From NCBI GenBank assembly GCA_964465945.1, contig CAYXMM010000015.1, forward strand, positions 9,168-73,167: a stretch of 64,000 bases of DNA, written 5' to 3'. This document shows, one piece after another, positions 1-8,770 of the stretch. The position numbers and the translations under genes were made by a program. This stretch comes from JAJRPT01 sp964465945. GTDB taxonomy: Bacteria; Bacteroidota; Ignavibacteria; Kapaibacteriales; UBA2268. The notes beneath the pieces were generated by a model, which had not been told where the DNA came from, did not search any database, and worked only from the letters and a program-made list of their open reading frames with translations. How positions within the stretch are numbered: the stretch's first letter is position 1; each line of letters starts with the position of its first letter.

Positions 1-2307
1 AGTTATACCATCGTATGACACAATAGTCGGAGTATTTGTTGTAGCTGACCAAACTAGACCACGAGATGTAATAGCATTACCATTATCACTTAAAATATTG
101 CCACCACTTGATGCACTTGTTGTGCTAATGCTTGATACAGAAGTTGTGGAAATTGTTGGAGTCGAATTTGGCTTGTAAGAATAAAAATCTGATTTATTCG
201 AACCGTCATATCCGCTACCAAAATATAAAATACCATCTATAACAAAGCCAGTTGCCCCACTTCTTGCTGAACCTGGAAATGGCGTGCGAGATGTCCATGT
301 GTTTGCAGTTGGGTCATATTCATAATTATCTGTCGTATATGACACCCCATCACTTTTACCACCTGTCAAGATATATCCTTTATCATTGATGCAGAATCCT
401 CTTGCAACATCTCTTGAATTGCCTGTATAATTTGCCTTTTGCGTCCAAGTGTTAGTGGCTGGGTCATATTCCCACCAATCATTTTTATATGAACCATCAT
501 ACCCTAAGCCAAGATATGCTTTAGCGTTTGTTGCAAAATAGGCAGAGCCGGTTCTAATTCCACCTCCGAAATTAGCTTTTGCAGTCCAATTATTGTTTAT
601 TGGGTTATATTGATAAAAGTCGCTTTGATAATTCGCTATTCCACTACCTTTTGCACCAGTACCAGCATATATATAATTTCCAATGACAAACATTGCGGCG
701 CTTACTCTAGCCCCACCCGGTATATTGCTTTTTTGTGTCCAAACATCAGTTGCAGGGTTATACTCCCAAAAGTCAATTAAATAAGAGTTGTTCAAATCGT
801 AACCACCTAATAAATATGACTTGGCATTTAAAGATACTGCAGAGGAATACCCACGTTCTGTTCCAGGAAATTTTTCTTTTTTTGTCCATTGGCAAGTAGA
901 AGGGTTGTATGATAAGACTTCATTTAAAAAAGAGCCATTATTTCCATTTACAAGATATCCTACATTATTAAATTCAAAAGCTGAGGATTGGTGTCGCCCA
1001 CCAAATGAAATGTCTGTATGTTTCGCCCATGTACCTCCGTTCTGCGTAGTAGTAAATGTATATTCCAATCCGTAACTTGTTCCTTGAGAATTTGTTGCAT
1101 AAGCACGATAAAAGTATTGAGTTCCAGCAGTAAGCCCAGATAATGAAGAAGAGAATACTCCATCTCCTGTACCATCAGTGGTAATACCTCCACCCGTATG
1201 AGAGCCGACAGTTGGATTTGTAGAAGTACTCCAAACAATACCTCGTGCTGTAACCGAATAATTTCCATTAAAAATTACTTCGCCACCAGAAGTCGCAGTA
1301 GTCATTGTTATGTTTGAGATTATTGTAGAATTAACCGAAGCTGTTGTACCGGGAGTGTATTCATAAAAATCCTGGTAGTAGCCACCATTCTCTCCTATTC
1401 CTGCATAAGCTTTATCACTTATTACAAATGACGCCATATCACCACGGGTACCTGGTGGAAAAACTGATTTAGAACTCCAAGAATTGTTTGTTGGATCAAA
1501 CTCATATAATGTGTTTGTATTAAAATTTGACACATTTGTACCACAAACAGCATATCCTTTATTGCCAATGACAAATGCTTCAGAATTTCCATAAACCCCA
1601 CCACCAAAGTTTGCTTTTATTGCCCAAGAATTAGAATTAGGATCGTATTCATAAAAACTTTGAGTAGCCCCGCCACTACCACTTCCTGTACCTACATATC
1701 CCTTATTACCTATTGAAAATCCAATAGCATAATTCACTCCGACTGGATAACTTGCTCTTTGAGTCCAACTATCAGTGATTGGGTTATAAGCGTACATTGT
1801 AGTTAGAAAATTATTTGCGGGTAATTCTCTTCCAGCAACAATGTATCCTAAGCTATTTAAACTAAACCCTACTGATCCTTCTCGAGATGTTCCTGGAATA
1901 CTCGTTTTTATTGCCCAAGTATTTGCAATAGGATTATATTCATGTAAAGTTGAAAGAGAATTTGTTCCATCATAACCACAAGCAATATAGCCCTTAGAAT
2001 TTATAACAAATGAAGAAGCCCAAGCTCTTGCTGTTCCTGTAAAGTTTGCTTTCTGTGTCCAAGTATTTGCAATAGGGTCGTATTCCCACCAGTCAACATT
2101 ATAACTACCATTATAGCCAATCCCAATATAACCTTTTGATCCAATAGAAAAGCCAACAGCTCCATTTCTAATTCCTCCTCCAAAATCTGCTTTTTGAGAC
2201 CAAGAATCTTGGGCATTTACTGTAATATATAATAAAAAATATAAAAATATTAGTAAAATATAATTTTTACTAAAAAAAATAATATAAATATTATTTTTTG
2301 CGGTCAT
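1..2307 (-). CDS. Secreted two-propeller kelch/FN3 repeat protein (3' end beyond window)
   Basis: The minus strand is open from an ATG at 2307 to base 1 (769 codons, no stop), so the C-terminus lies outside the window. The N-terminus is a signal peptide with a long hydrophobic stretch ending near VNA-QDSW (about residue 32). Six kelch-type motifs (pattern FxIxxKGYIGxGYxG followed by WEYDPxxNTWxxK) span residues 33-318. An FN3-like domain follows at 320-410 (TSGGE, RGIVWS, YFYRAYATN). Six more kelch motifs fill about 415-705, and a second FN3-like domain begins near 712. This reads as two six-bladed propellers, each followed by FN3, repeating every ~395 residues. Kelch propellers of this group are usually extracellular and bind protein or glycan; a T9SS sorting domain may lie past the edge, but that is inference. 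It starts 17 bases after the DUF4907 lipoprotein gene, as in an operon. Confidence 0.85.
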   Translation of the reverse strand, partial: MTAKNNIYIIFFSKNYILLIFLYFLLYITVNAQDSWSQKADFGGGIRNGAVGFSIGSKGYIGIGYNGSYNVDWWEYDPIANTWTQKANFTGTARAWASSFVINSKGYIACGYDGTNSLSTLHEYNPIANTWAIKTSIPGTSREGSVGFSLNSLGYIVAGRELPANNFLTTMYAYNPITDSWTQRASYPVGVNYAIGFSIGNKGYVGTGSGSGGATQSFYEYDPNSNSWAIKANFGGGVYGNSEAFVIGNKGYAVCGTNVSNFNTNTLYEFDPTNNSWSSKSVFPPGTRGDMASFVISDKAYAGIGENGGYYQDFYEYTPGTTASVNSTIISNITMTTATSGGEVIFNGNYSVTARGIVWSTSTNPTVGSHTGGGITTDGTGDGVFSSSLSGLTAGTQYFYRAYATNSQGTSYGLEYTFTTTQNGGTWAKHTDISFGGRHQSSAFEFNNVGYLVNGNNGSFLNEVLSYNPSTCQWTKKEKFPGTERGYSSAVSLNAKSYLLGGYDLNNSYLIDFWEYNPATDVWTQKSNIPGGARVSAAMFVIGNYIYAGTGAKGSGIANYQSDFYQYNPINNNWTAKANFGGGIRTGSAYFATNAKAYLGLGYDGSYKNDWWEYDPATNTWTQKANYTGNSRDVARGFCINDKGYILTGGKSDGVSYTTDNYEYDPTANTWTSRTPFPGSARSGATGFVIDGILYFGSGYDGSNKSDFYSYKPNSTPTISTTSVSSISTTSASSGGNILSDNGNAITSRGLVWSATTNTPTIVSYDGIT

Positions 2308-2324
2308 GCTCATATTTTACTAAA

Positions 2325-2687
2325 TCATTTAAGATTATTTATACTATCAATTTCTTCAATAGTAACTGTTGGAGGCATTATATTATTTTCTAATTTTTTT
2401 ATAACAAGTTCTGCCAATGCTTTTGCTTGAACATCTGTTTTAAAGCCTTGATTACCAGACACCGCAGGAATATACTCTTGCCTAATAATTTTAGTTCCAT
2501 TTTTAAAAATATCGTAACCAAAAGATTTATCAGTGTTTTGAATAATATTATATCCGTAATTTTTACTAACTTGGATAATGTTTTCTTTTAATGGCTGAGA
2601 TTCTGGTTTGTTAAGTGTATTTGAATTTTTGTTCTCGTTGCTACAAGAAAGTACCATTAAAAATATGAAAAGTAAAACTATTTTCAT
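2325..2687 (-). CDS. DUF4907 family lipoprotein
   Basis: This 120-residue protein has a short hydrophobic N-terminus ending in a lipobox (LVLSC, Cys at 15), so it should be lipid-anchored. The mature part carries the DUF4907 pattern I recognise: YGYDI/GYDIF, then IRQEYIPAVSGNQGFKT, an Ala-rich helix and IMPPTV near the C-terminus. No biochemical function is established for the family to my knowledge. The start is supported by AGGAG eight bases upstream. Its stop is 17 bases before the kelch protein's ATG on the same strand, so the two are probably co-transcribed and may act together at the cell surface. Confidence 0.8.
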   Translation of the reverse strand: MKIVLLFIFLMVLSCSNENKNSNTLNKPESQPLKENIIQVSKNYGYNIIQNTDKSFGYDIFKNGTKIIRQEYIPAVSGNQGFKTDVQAKALAELVIKKLENNIMPPTVTIEEIDSINNLK

Positions 2688-2739
2688 TGAAATAACTCCT
2701 AATTACTCACAATAATTGTCGGATTAAAATGAAAAAACT

Positions 2740-2826
2740 TTAATTGATAAGTGTCAAGTCATAATTCCAGTTTTTACAAATTTCTTCGGCACTATCGCCA
2801 CGTTCTCTTGTGCTTATTTCGTGCAT
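2740..2826 (-). pseudogene. 28-codon ORF, possible C-terminal remnant of a lost gene
   Basis: The minus strand reads M-H-E-I-S-T-R-E-R-G-D-S-A-E-E-I-C-K-N-W-N then seven more residues to TAA. It is open for only four codons upstream of the ATG before a stop. The charged, helix-like composition (RERGDSAEEI) looks like protein rather than random AT-rich spacer, and its base composition is less AT-biased than the surrounding spacer. There is no ribosome binding site before the ATG. It could be the tail of a decayed gene or a chance ORF; I do not recognise the family. Confidence 0.3.
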
Positions 2827-2851
2827 AAATAGTTCTTTTTAAATTATTTCT

Positions 2852-2859
2852 TATTTTTG
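2852..2859 (+). promoter_or_regulatory. TAnnTTTG promoter box upstream of the PD40 protein
   Basis: TATTTTTG matches the Bacteroidota -7 consensus TAnnTTTG. A start about seven bases downstream (~2866) would leave a 41-base leader before the ATG at 2907. No convincing -33 TTTG is seen. Confidence 0.35.
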
Positions 2860-2906
2860 TTAAAGAAAATTCAAAATTACAATCTAACAATATTATTTTA
2901 ATTTTA

Positions 2907-4670
2907 ATGATTTTAGTATTTATATTAAACTTAATTGCAATCTGTCAATATAGCGAACCTGCTCCATTAGAGCAGTTAAATAGTAGTAAAAATGACTATG
3001 CACCTGCATATAATGCTTTTGAAAATAAATTATATTTTAATTCTGAAATTAACGGAAACGCAAAAATTTATACTTGCGAATGGGGTAAAGAAATTAAAAA
3101 GTCCTTTTTAAATGACAACATTAATGACATTGACAATATTTCATATTTAAGTTTTATGGATGCCGAAAACGCAATAATTTCATCTTTCATCAAATACCCA
3201 AACCAATCAAAACTAAACTTATTTTACGTAAAAAAGGTTAAAAAATCATGGATTAGGGAAAAGCCAATAGAAGAAATAAATGGTGACTTTTTCATTCTAA
3301 ATGCAAGTGTTTCAGCAGATAAGTCATTTATGATTTTTAGTTCAAACTTTGGAAATGAACTGAAAGATACTGACTTATTTATGACAACTAAGAATGAAAG
3401 AGGAAAATGGGAAACTCCAATTAGTATTTCAGAACTAAACTCAACAGGTAGCGAAATTACACCATTAATTATTGGCAATGATTCTTTATACTTTGCCTCA
3501 AATGGACAAGGCGGAAAGGGTGGATATGATATATTCTTGTCAGTCAGAGTTCTCGGAAAATGGCAAAGACCAGTCGCATTAGATGACATTAATTCAAACT
3601 ACAACGATTCTGACCCCTGTATAATTAATAACAAAATCATATTTGCCTCAGATAGACCTGGCGGAAAAGGTAACTACGATTTATACTTTTCTGAATTAAA
3701 AATAAACAACAAACACATTAATAAAGATATTGAATATGATATTTCTATATCAACTTTTGTAACGAATATAAATGCAAAAACTCAGAGTAAAATCAAAAAC
3801 TCAACGATTTATCCTTACATACACTTTGACGAAAATGATACAAAAATTGAAAATTCATATAAAGAGCGAAATCTCTCAACCTTAAACTCTATCGCTACTT
3901 TTATTAAACTTGGAAATAGTATTGAGTTAAATGTTTGGACACAAAATGTTTTAGAAAGTCAAAAAGAAATAAATAGTAAATATATTTCAGACCAAAGAAT
4001 TGCTAATATACTTACATATTTAAAAGAAAAATATAACGTAAATAGTGATAAAGTTCATATAAATTACTTTTATAGCGATAACGTGAAAGATTATATCTTT
4101 ATTTATTCAAAAGATAAATTTATGTCCATCTCACAAGAAAGCGATAAGAAAATTATTATTGAACCAGACAACTTAATATACCAATTAGAAATTTCACCGG
4201 AGAACTCATTTGCATCTTATAATATTGATTTATGTATAGGAGAAAAATATCATAAACAAATATTAACAAGCAAAGAGAATCTTTTAAACTCAAAAATTGA
4301 TTTGAATAACTATTCAGATTTAATTTCTGGGAGTGATTCTCTAAAATTAATTGTTAATATAAAAAATGATAATACAAATTCTTTTTCAAAAGAGTTTTTC
4401 TATCAAATAAACAATTCTTATGAGAAAATTTCTGATAATACCTCAAAACCAGAGTTTTCATTTTTTTTAATATCTAATGATGATATAAAAGATGAAATTT
4501 ATTTTAAAAATTTAATAGGAGAGTTAAAAAACAAACTTAATAAAACTAATTATATAATTGAAAGTTCTTATAATTTACAAGAATTAACGAATATTCTTGA
4601 AAAAGAAATGAAAGCAAAATTTCAACTGATTGAAAATGACAAACTTGGAAAAGAAGTAATAATAAAATAA
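2907..4670 (+). CDS. Exported PD40/WD40-like repeat protein with degenerate OmpA-like domain
   Basis: The 587-residue product begins with a hydrophobic stretch (ILVFILNLIAIC) that looks like a signal sequence. Residues ~20-265 contain PD40-type beta-propeller repeats, clearest in the FASNGQGGKGGYDIF and FASDRPGGKGNYDLYF segments, as in the periplasmic PorE/OmpA-associated proteins of Bacteroidota. Residues ~302-391 resemble a worn OmpA C-terminal domain: a YPYIHFDEN strand, a helix, a central strand (ELNVWTQN), then DQRIANILTYLKEKYNV. The usual acidic and Arg peptidoglycan-binding residues are not clearly kept. The last ~190 residues are unassigned. The gene ends two bases from the convergent glycosyltransferase gene. 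It could be a surface or peptidoglycan-associated accessory protein; the precise role is unknown. Confidence 0.7.
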   Translation: MILVFILNLIAICQYSEPAPLEQLNSSKNDYAPAYNAFENKLYFNSEINGNAKIYTCEWGKEIKKSFLNDNINDIDNISYLSFMDAENAIISSFIKYPNQSKLNLFYVKKVKKSWIREKPIEEINGDFFILNASVSADKSFMIFSSNFGNELKDTDLFMTTKNERGKWETPISISELNSTGSEITPLIIGNDSLYFASNGQGGKGGYDIFLSVRVLGKWQRPVALDDINSNYNDSDPCIINNKIIFASDRPGGKGNYDLYFSELKINNKHINKDIEYDISISTFVTNINAKTQSKIKNSTIYPYIHFDENDTKIENSYKERNLSTLNSIATFIKLGNSIELNVWTQNVLESQKEINSKYISDQRIANILTYLKEKYNVNSDKVHINYFYSDNVKDYIFIYSKDKFMSISQESDKKIIIEPDNLIYQLEISPENSFASYNIDLCIGEKYHKQILTSKENLLNSKIDLNNYSDLISGSDSLKLIVNIKNDNTNSFSKEFFYQINNSYEKISDNTSKPEFSFFLISNDDIKDEIYFKNLIGELKNKLNKTNYIIESSYNLQELTNILEKEMKAKFQLIENDKLGKEVIIK

Positions 4671-4672
4671 AT

Positions 4673-5833
4673 TTATGGGAAAATATTCATAATTTTTTCA
4701 GTTTGAGATTCATAAGAATACTCTTTAGATACAAGAAGAGCTTGTTCAATAAATGTCTTTCGGTTTTCTAAATTTCTCATTTCTTCAATTTTTTCGACTA
4801 TATCATCTACATTCAAATCATGATTGACTAATAAGCCAATTCTTTCTTTATTAACAATCTTTCTAATCTGAGGTAAATCAGTGGCTAAGGTAGCAATGCC
4901 AGCCATGATATATTCAAAAAGTTTATTTGGAAGTGCATATTCATAAGATAATGAAACTGGCTCGAAAAGACAAAGCCCAACATCGGCAGAAGCAGTGATT
5001 TCAAGTAAGCGAGCATAAGGAACTCTTCCAGTGAAAGTTACCTTTTTGCTTGCACCTTCTTGAATCGTATAATTTGCAATTTCCTGATAATATTCGCCTG
5101 TGCCTATGATGAATAAATGAACTTTTTCCATTTTGTTTACAGCATCTATTGATTCTTTAAGTCCGCGTCCTTTCAATATCATTCCTTGATAGACCAAGAT
5201 TAAAACATCGTCTTCAAGCTTTGCTTTATTTCGCAAAAGTTCAGTTCGAGGAACTTTTTGAAATGGTGGTAAATTTAATATTTCTAAATATGGAACTTCG
5301 TGTTTAAAATATTTTTTGAGATATTCGCTATCCATTTCCCCGGATGTTATCATTCTATCAACAGCAGGGACATACATTTTCTCAATTTTTGAAATAACTG
5401 CTTGTTTAAAATAATGACCAGAAAGAGGACCAAGTTCTGAATAAATTTCTCTTGAATCGTAATACAATTTTGATTTTGCTCCCATTAACCGCATTGCCTT
5501 TTTCATATCGGCGGCTACTGGGAGTGAATACAAATCGCAAGCATAGTAATACTTTGCATTTATTTTGTCATTTAACTTTGCTGCTTCGATTTTGAATAAA
5601 GACCATCTAACATAAACTTTCGATTGTGTTGATTTTTCGATAGGGAAGAAGTCAATTCCATAAGACCTATAATGCCTTATATCTTCGTCCTTTCCATAAG
5701 CAATTAATGCAACTTTACTTCCTTTTCTCGCAACTAATTTTGCAATATTAATTGTCCGAGCATCAACTAAAGGTTCATTAAAAGCAATGAAACAAACATC
5801 AAAGTTATATGAATTAATAATTGTGTTACTCAT
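4673..5833 (-). CDS. GT-B fold glycosyltransferase (family 4-like)
   Basis: The 386-residue protein has the two-lobed GT-B layout. The N-terminal half resembles the acceptor-binding lobe (FDVCFIAFNEP, DARTINIAKLVARKGSKVALIAYG). The C-terminal half carries the nucleotide-sugar lobe: VYQGMILKGRGLKESIDAV, LFIIGTGEYY, VTFTGRVPY and the ALPNKLFEYIMAGIATLATD segment whose acidic residue usually contacts the donor. No signal or membrane segment is visible, so it is probably cytoplasmic or peripheral, building a surface glycan. Substrate cannot be inferred. It is a single gene, convergent with the PD40 protein and divergent from the FeS reductase. Confidence 0.85.
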   Translation of the reverse strand: MSNTIINSYNFDVCFIAFNEPLVDARTINIAKLVARKGSKVALIAYGKDEDIRHYRSYGIDFFPIEKSTQSKVYVRWSLFKIEAAKLNDKINAKYYYACDLYSLPVAADMKKAMRLMGAKSKLYYDSREIYSELGPLSGHYFKQAVISKIEKMYVPAVDRMITSGEMDSEYLKKYFKHEVPYLEILNLPPFQKVPRTELLRNKAKLEDDVLILVYQGMILKGRGLKESIDAVNKMEKVHLFIIGTGEYYQEIANYTIQEGASKKVTFTGRVPYARLLEITASADVGLCLFEPVSLSYEYALPNKLFEYIMAGIATLATDLPQIRKIVNKERIGLLVNHDLNVDDIVEKIEEMRNLENRKTFIEQALLVSKEYSYESQTEKIMNIFP

Positions 5834-5850
5834 TTCAATTATTTTTTTAT

Positions 5851-5858
5851 TATTTTTG
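5851..5858 (+). promoter_or_regulatory. TAnnTTTG promoter box upstream of the FeS oxidoreductase
   Basis: TATTTTTG lies in the divergent spacer. A start near 5865 would give a ~53-base leader ending in AAAGGAAATT just before the ATG at 5918. Confidence 0.35.
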
Positions 5859-5917
5859 TCAATAACAAATGCAAAATATCAAATTTTATTCCAATAAAAC
5901 AATATTGAAAGGAAATT

Positions 5918-7960
5918 ATGGAGTTTGGACTAAAAAATATAATTTTTATTTTAGTTTTTTTAGCAGGAGCAGCATTTTTTTCAAAAAATGTATTAAAACT
6001 AATATCTTATTTAAAATTAGCTCGACCAGATAATAGGTTCGGTGAAGTAGGGAAAAGGATTGTAAATACATTAATTGTAGCCATTGGTCAAAAGAAAATT
6101 CTTAGAGATAAAAAAGCAGGACCAATTCATGCTGCAATTTTCTGGGGATTTTTAATTCTATTATTTTCAGCTTTAAATTCTATTTTCTCAGGTTTCGGAA
6201 TTGATGGAGTTTTTGGCTATTTAGGACCAATCTTTTCTTTAATTACAATCCTAACTGACTTTTTCATCTTATTTATTATAGTAGCCGTATTAATGGCATT
6301 ACTAAGAAGATTGATTATTAAAGTTCCACGGTTGCAACGTAAAGGTCATAACCAAGCAGAAGCTTCTTTAATACTTGTTATTATATTTTTCATTGTAACT
6401 TCATTAATGTTTGAAAATGCATCTGCAATAGCCTTAAATCACGATACAAATTGGGCTATAAGACCATTAGCACACGCAGTTTCACCATTAATTTCATTGA
6501 CCTTTGCACCAACTTTATATGAAATTTGCTGGTGGGTTCACATCGTATTAATCTTAGTTTTTATGAACTTCTTACCATACTCAAAACATTTACATGTTTT
6601 AAGTTCAGTTCCAAACGTATTTTTCTCAAATATAACACCAACAAATAGATTAAAAACTATTGACTTTGAAGATGAGAATATTACTCAATACGGTGCTGCT
6701 GATTTTGAAGATTTTTCTTGGAAAACGATACACGATTCTTATACTTGTACTGAATGCGGTAGATGTAGCAGTGTTTGTCCTGCCACTCAAACAGGAAAGA
6801 TTCTTGACCCAAGAGAAATAATCTTACAAATTAGACATCGAACAATGGATAAAGCTCCCATTGCTGTAAAAATGAAAAAAGAAGATGAACTTGCTGCAAA
6901 AGAAAATAGAGAACCAAATTACAATTTAACTGAGAACGAACAAGCAATCTTAGATAAAAAACTAATCGGTGATTATATTAACCCAGAAGCACTTTGGCAA
7001 TGCACCACTTGTTCTGCTTGTATGCAAGAATGTCCTGTTAATATAGAACACGTACCAGCAATTTTGGATATGCGTAGAAATATGGTACTAATGGAGGCTG
7101 AGTTTCCAGCCGAGCTTGGAACTCCATTCACCAATATTGAAAACAACTCTGCACCTTGGGCTTTCCCGCTCGATGCAAGAGCTGACTGGGCAGAAGGAAC
7201 TGGTATCCAAGAAGTTGCAGAAAAGCAAGACTTTGATGTTTTATTCTGGGTGGGGTGTGCTGGCTCTTTCGACGACAGGGCTAAAAATATAACACTTTCT
7301 TTTGCTAAACTTATGCAAATCGCAGACGTAAACTTCGCAATCTTAGGTAGAGAAGAAAACTGCTGTGGTGACCCAGCAAGAAGAGCTGGGAATGAGTATT
7401 TAGCAGATATGTATGTTAAAATTAATATTGAAACTCTTAACAATTATAATATTAAAGATATTGTTGCAACTTGTCCTCATTGTTTCAACACAATTAAAAA
7501 CGAATATCCTGACTTGGGAGGCAAATACAATATTCACCACCATACTGAATACTTACAAATGCTACTTGATAAAGGGAAATTAAAAACTAATGATGAAACA
7601 AAAGAAGCACTATCAGTAACTTTCCACGATTCTTGTTATACAGGTAGATTAAATAACATTTACGACGAACCAAGAAAAACACTTTTGAGCGTCCCTGGAT
7701 TACAATTGCTTGAACCAAAAAGAAATAGAGATAAAGGATTCTGCTGTGGAGCTGGTGGAGCTCAAATCTTTATGGAAGAAAATAGAGGTAAGAGAATTAA
7801 TATAGAACGAACAGAAGAATTACTTGAAACTGGTTCAAAAACTATCGCTCTAAATTGTCCTTTCTGTTTAACTATGATAAACGACGGGGTAAAAGCACTA
7901 GAATCAGAAGTACAAGTAAAAGATATTTCGGAAATTTTATTAGAGAATATTAAAAATTAA
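5918..7960 (+). CDS. Membrane-anchored heterodisulfide reductase-like iron-sulfur protein
   Basis: A 680-residue fusion. Residues ~5-235 contain about six hydrophobic helices resembling the cytochrome b subunit of nitrate/heterodisulfide reductases (NarI-like). Two ferredoxin-type 4Fe-4S motifs follow: C277-C280-C283-C287 and C362-C365-C368-C372, each ending in CP. Two cysteine-rich CCG domains complete the protein, with CCG at 482-484 and 609-611 (FCCGAGGA). This is the architecture of HdrD/HdrE-type and ETF-linked membrane oxidoreductases, which move electrons between a soluble donor and quinone; that assignment is from family knowledge. The ATG is preceded by AAAGGAAATT. It is monocistronic and ends at a clear hairpin. 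No etfAB or hdr genes are adjacent, so the electron donor is not shown. Confidence 0.88.
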   Translation: MEFGLKNIIFILVFLAGAAFFSKNVLKLISYLKLARPDNRFGEVGKRIVNTLIVAIGQKKILRDKKAGPIHAAIFWGFLILLFSALNSIFSGFGIDGVFGYLGPIFSLITILTDFFILFIIVAVLMALLRRLIIKVPRLQRKGHNQAEASLILVIIFFIVTSLMFENASAIALNHDTNWAIRPLAHAVSPLISLTFAPTLYEICWWVHIVLILVFMNFLPYSKHLHVLSSVPNVFFSNITPTNRLKTIDFEDENITQYGAADFEDFSWKTIHDSYTCTECGRCSSVCPATQTGKILDPREIILQIRHRTMDKAPIAVKMKKEDELAAKENREPNYNLTENEQAILDKKLIGDYINPEALWQCTTCSACMQECPVNIEHVPAILDMRRNMVLMEAEFPAELGTPFTNIENNSAPWAFPLDARADWAEGTGIQEVAEKQDFDVLFWVGCAGSFDDRAKNITLSFAKLMQIADVNFAILGREENCCGDPARRAGNEYLADMYVKINIETLNNYNIKDIVATCPHCFNTIKNEYPDLGGKYNIHHHTEYLQMLLDKGKLKTNDETKEALSVTFHDSCYTGRLNNIYDEPRKTLLSVPGLQLLEPKRNRDKGFCCGAGGAQIFMEENRGKRINIERTEELLETGSKTIALNCPFCLTMINDGVKALESEVQVKDISEILLENIKN

Positions 7961-7964
7961 AAAA

Positions 7965-7984
7965 AAAGGGGCAACAGCCCCTTT
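7965..7984. terminator. Bidirectional intrinsic terminator
   Basis: AAAGGGGC and GCCCCTTT form a perfect 8-bp stem with a four-base AACA loop, with A-rich sequence on one side and T-rich on the other. It sits between convergent genes and can serve both. Confidence 0.85.
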
Positions 7985-7987
7985 CTC

Positions 7988-8698
7988 TTACTTTTTGTTT
8001 ATTGTAGAGCCACCTGTCAATTTCTGATCTAAAACAGTAGCATTACCTTTAAAGTTCAACTGGCTTCCACCTGTTGCCTCCAATTCAATATTTTTATTGA
8101 TAGTTAACTCGGCACTACTACCTCCATTGAAATCACCATCGAAACTTTCAACAATAAAATTAAATGACTTAGCAACACTTCCACCATTTAAGTCCAATTC
8201 ATATTCATTAGCTGAGCCAACGATATCAATTAAACTTGTTCCAGCTAAATCTGCATCAAGTTTCCTTGTTGCAATTTCACCCTTTAGAGTTGAAGAGCCA
8301 GTCAATTCAATTTCAAGTTCATCTCCATTAAATGGTTTTAGAAAAACAATATGAGAATTTCCTGTTCCATCAATTCCTTCTAAATTGGTGTAAGTAACAA
8401 CTATTGTTACATTTGCATTATTATCAAAATTAACCCCGCTGTGTTTAATAATTTTGAGTTCGTTTTCAATTACCGTCACTTCAATACTTTTATGCAAGTT
8501 CTCATTTGCCGTTACTTCAACTTTATGAGTATCACCTTTTTGTAAACTTACCTTAAGTCCGTTCGCTACTTCAATTTCGTTGAATGCACTAATATTTCTT
8601 GTTTCTGTAGTTATATTGTTCGATGACGTCAAATTCTCAGAACAAGATAAAAGTGCCATGCAACTCGCTAAGAAAGATGCAAAAATTATCCTTTTCAT
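7988..8698 (-). CDS. Head-GIN domain (DUF2807) lipoprotein
   Basis: The 236-residue product starts with a lipoprotein signal (LASCMALLSCS, lipobox Cys at 19). The mature region matches the DUF2807 or head-GIN family, described as putative auto-transporter adhesin: the FNEIEVANGLKVSLQKGD opening, then repeating short beta strands with GTG/GSS/NGGS turns (ELTGSSTLKG, DLNGGSVAK, DFNGGSSAEL, LEATGGSQLNFKG), giving a right-handed beta-helix-like body. Function is not established; such proteins are usually periplasmic or outer-membrane-anchored. AGGATTACT immediately before the ATG serves as ribosome binding site. It ends against the terminator shared with the FeS oxidoreductase gene. Confidence 0.88.
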   Translation of the reverse strand: MKRIIFASFLASCMALLSCSENLTSSNNITTETRNISAFNEIEVANGLKVSLQKGDTHKVEVTANENLHKSIEVTVIENELKIIKHSGVNFDNNANVTIVVTYTNLEGIDGTGNSHIVFLKPFNGDELEIELTGSSTLKGEIATRKLDADLAGTSLIDIVGSANEYELDLNGGSVAKSFNFIVESFDGDFNGGSSAELTINKNIELEATGGSQLNFKGNATVLDQKLTGGSTINKK

Positions 8699-8770
8699 AG
8701 TAATCCTATTAAGTAATAAATAATAATTTTACGACTTAAAATGTGTTTTGTTTAATATTCGAACAGGGAA

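Noticed and set aside
1..2200. Repeated ~25-base stretches in the kelch gene as a CRISPR array
   Set aside because: The repeats are imperfect, variably spaced and explained by conserved kelch residues (NTWTQKA, WEYDP).
960..2216. Several short minus-strand ORFs within 960-2216 (62-102 codons)
   Set aside because: They are out-of-frame readings of the kelch protein. The correct frame is open from 2307 to the edge and contains the repeat motifs.
3224..3589. 121-codon minus-strand ORF inside the PD40 gene
   Set aside because: It is an antisense shadow rich in Ser, Phe and Pro; the plus frame has clear PD40 motifs.
6973..7443. 156-codon minus-strand ORF inside the iron-sulfur oxidoreductase gene
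   Set aside because: It overlaps the 4Fe-4S and CCG region, whose cysteines are in the plus frame, and has no motif or ribosome site.
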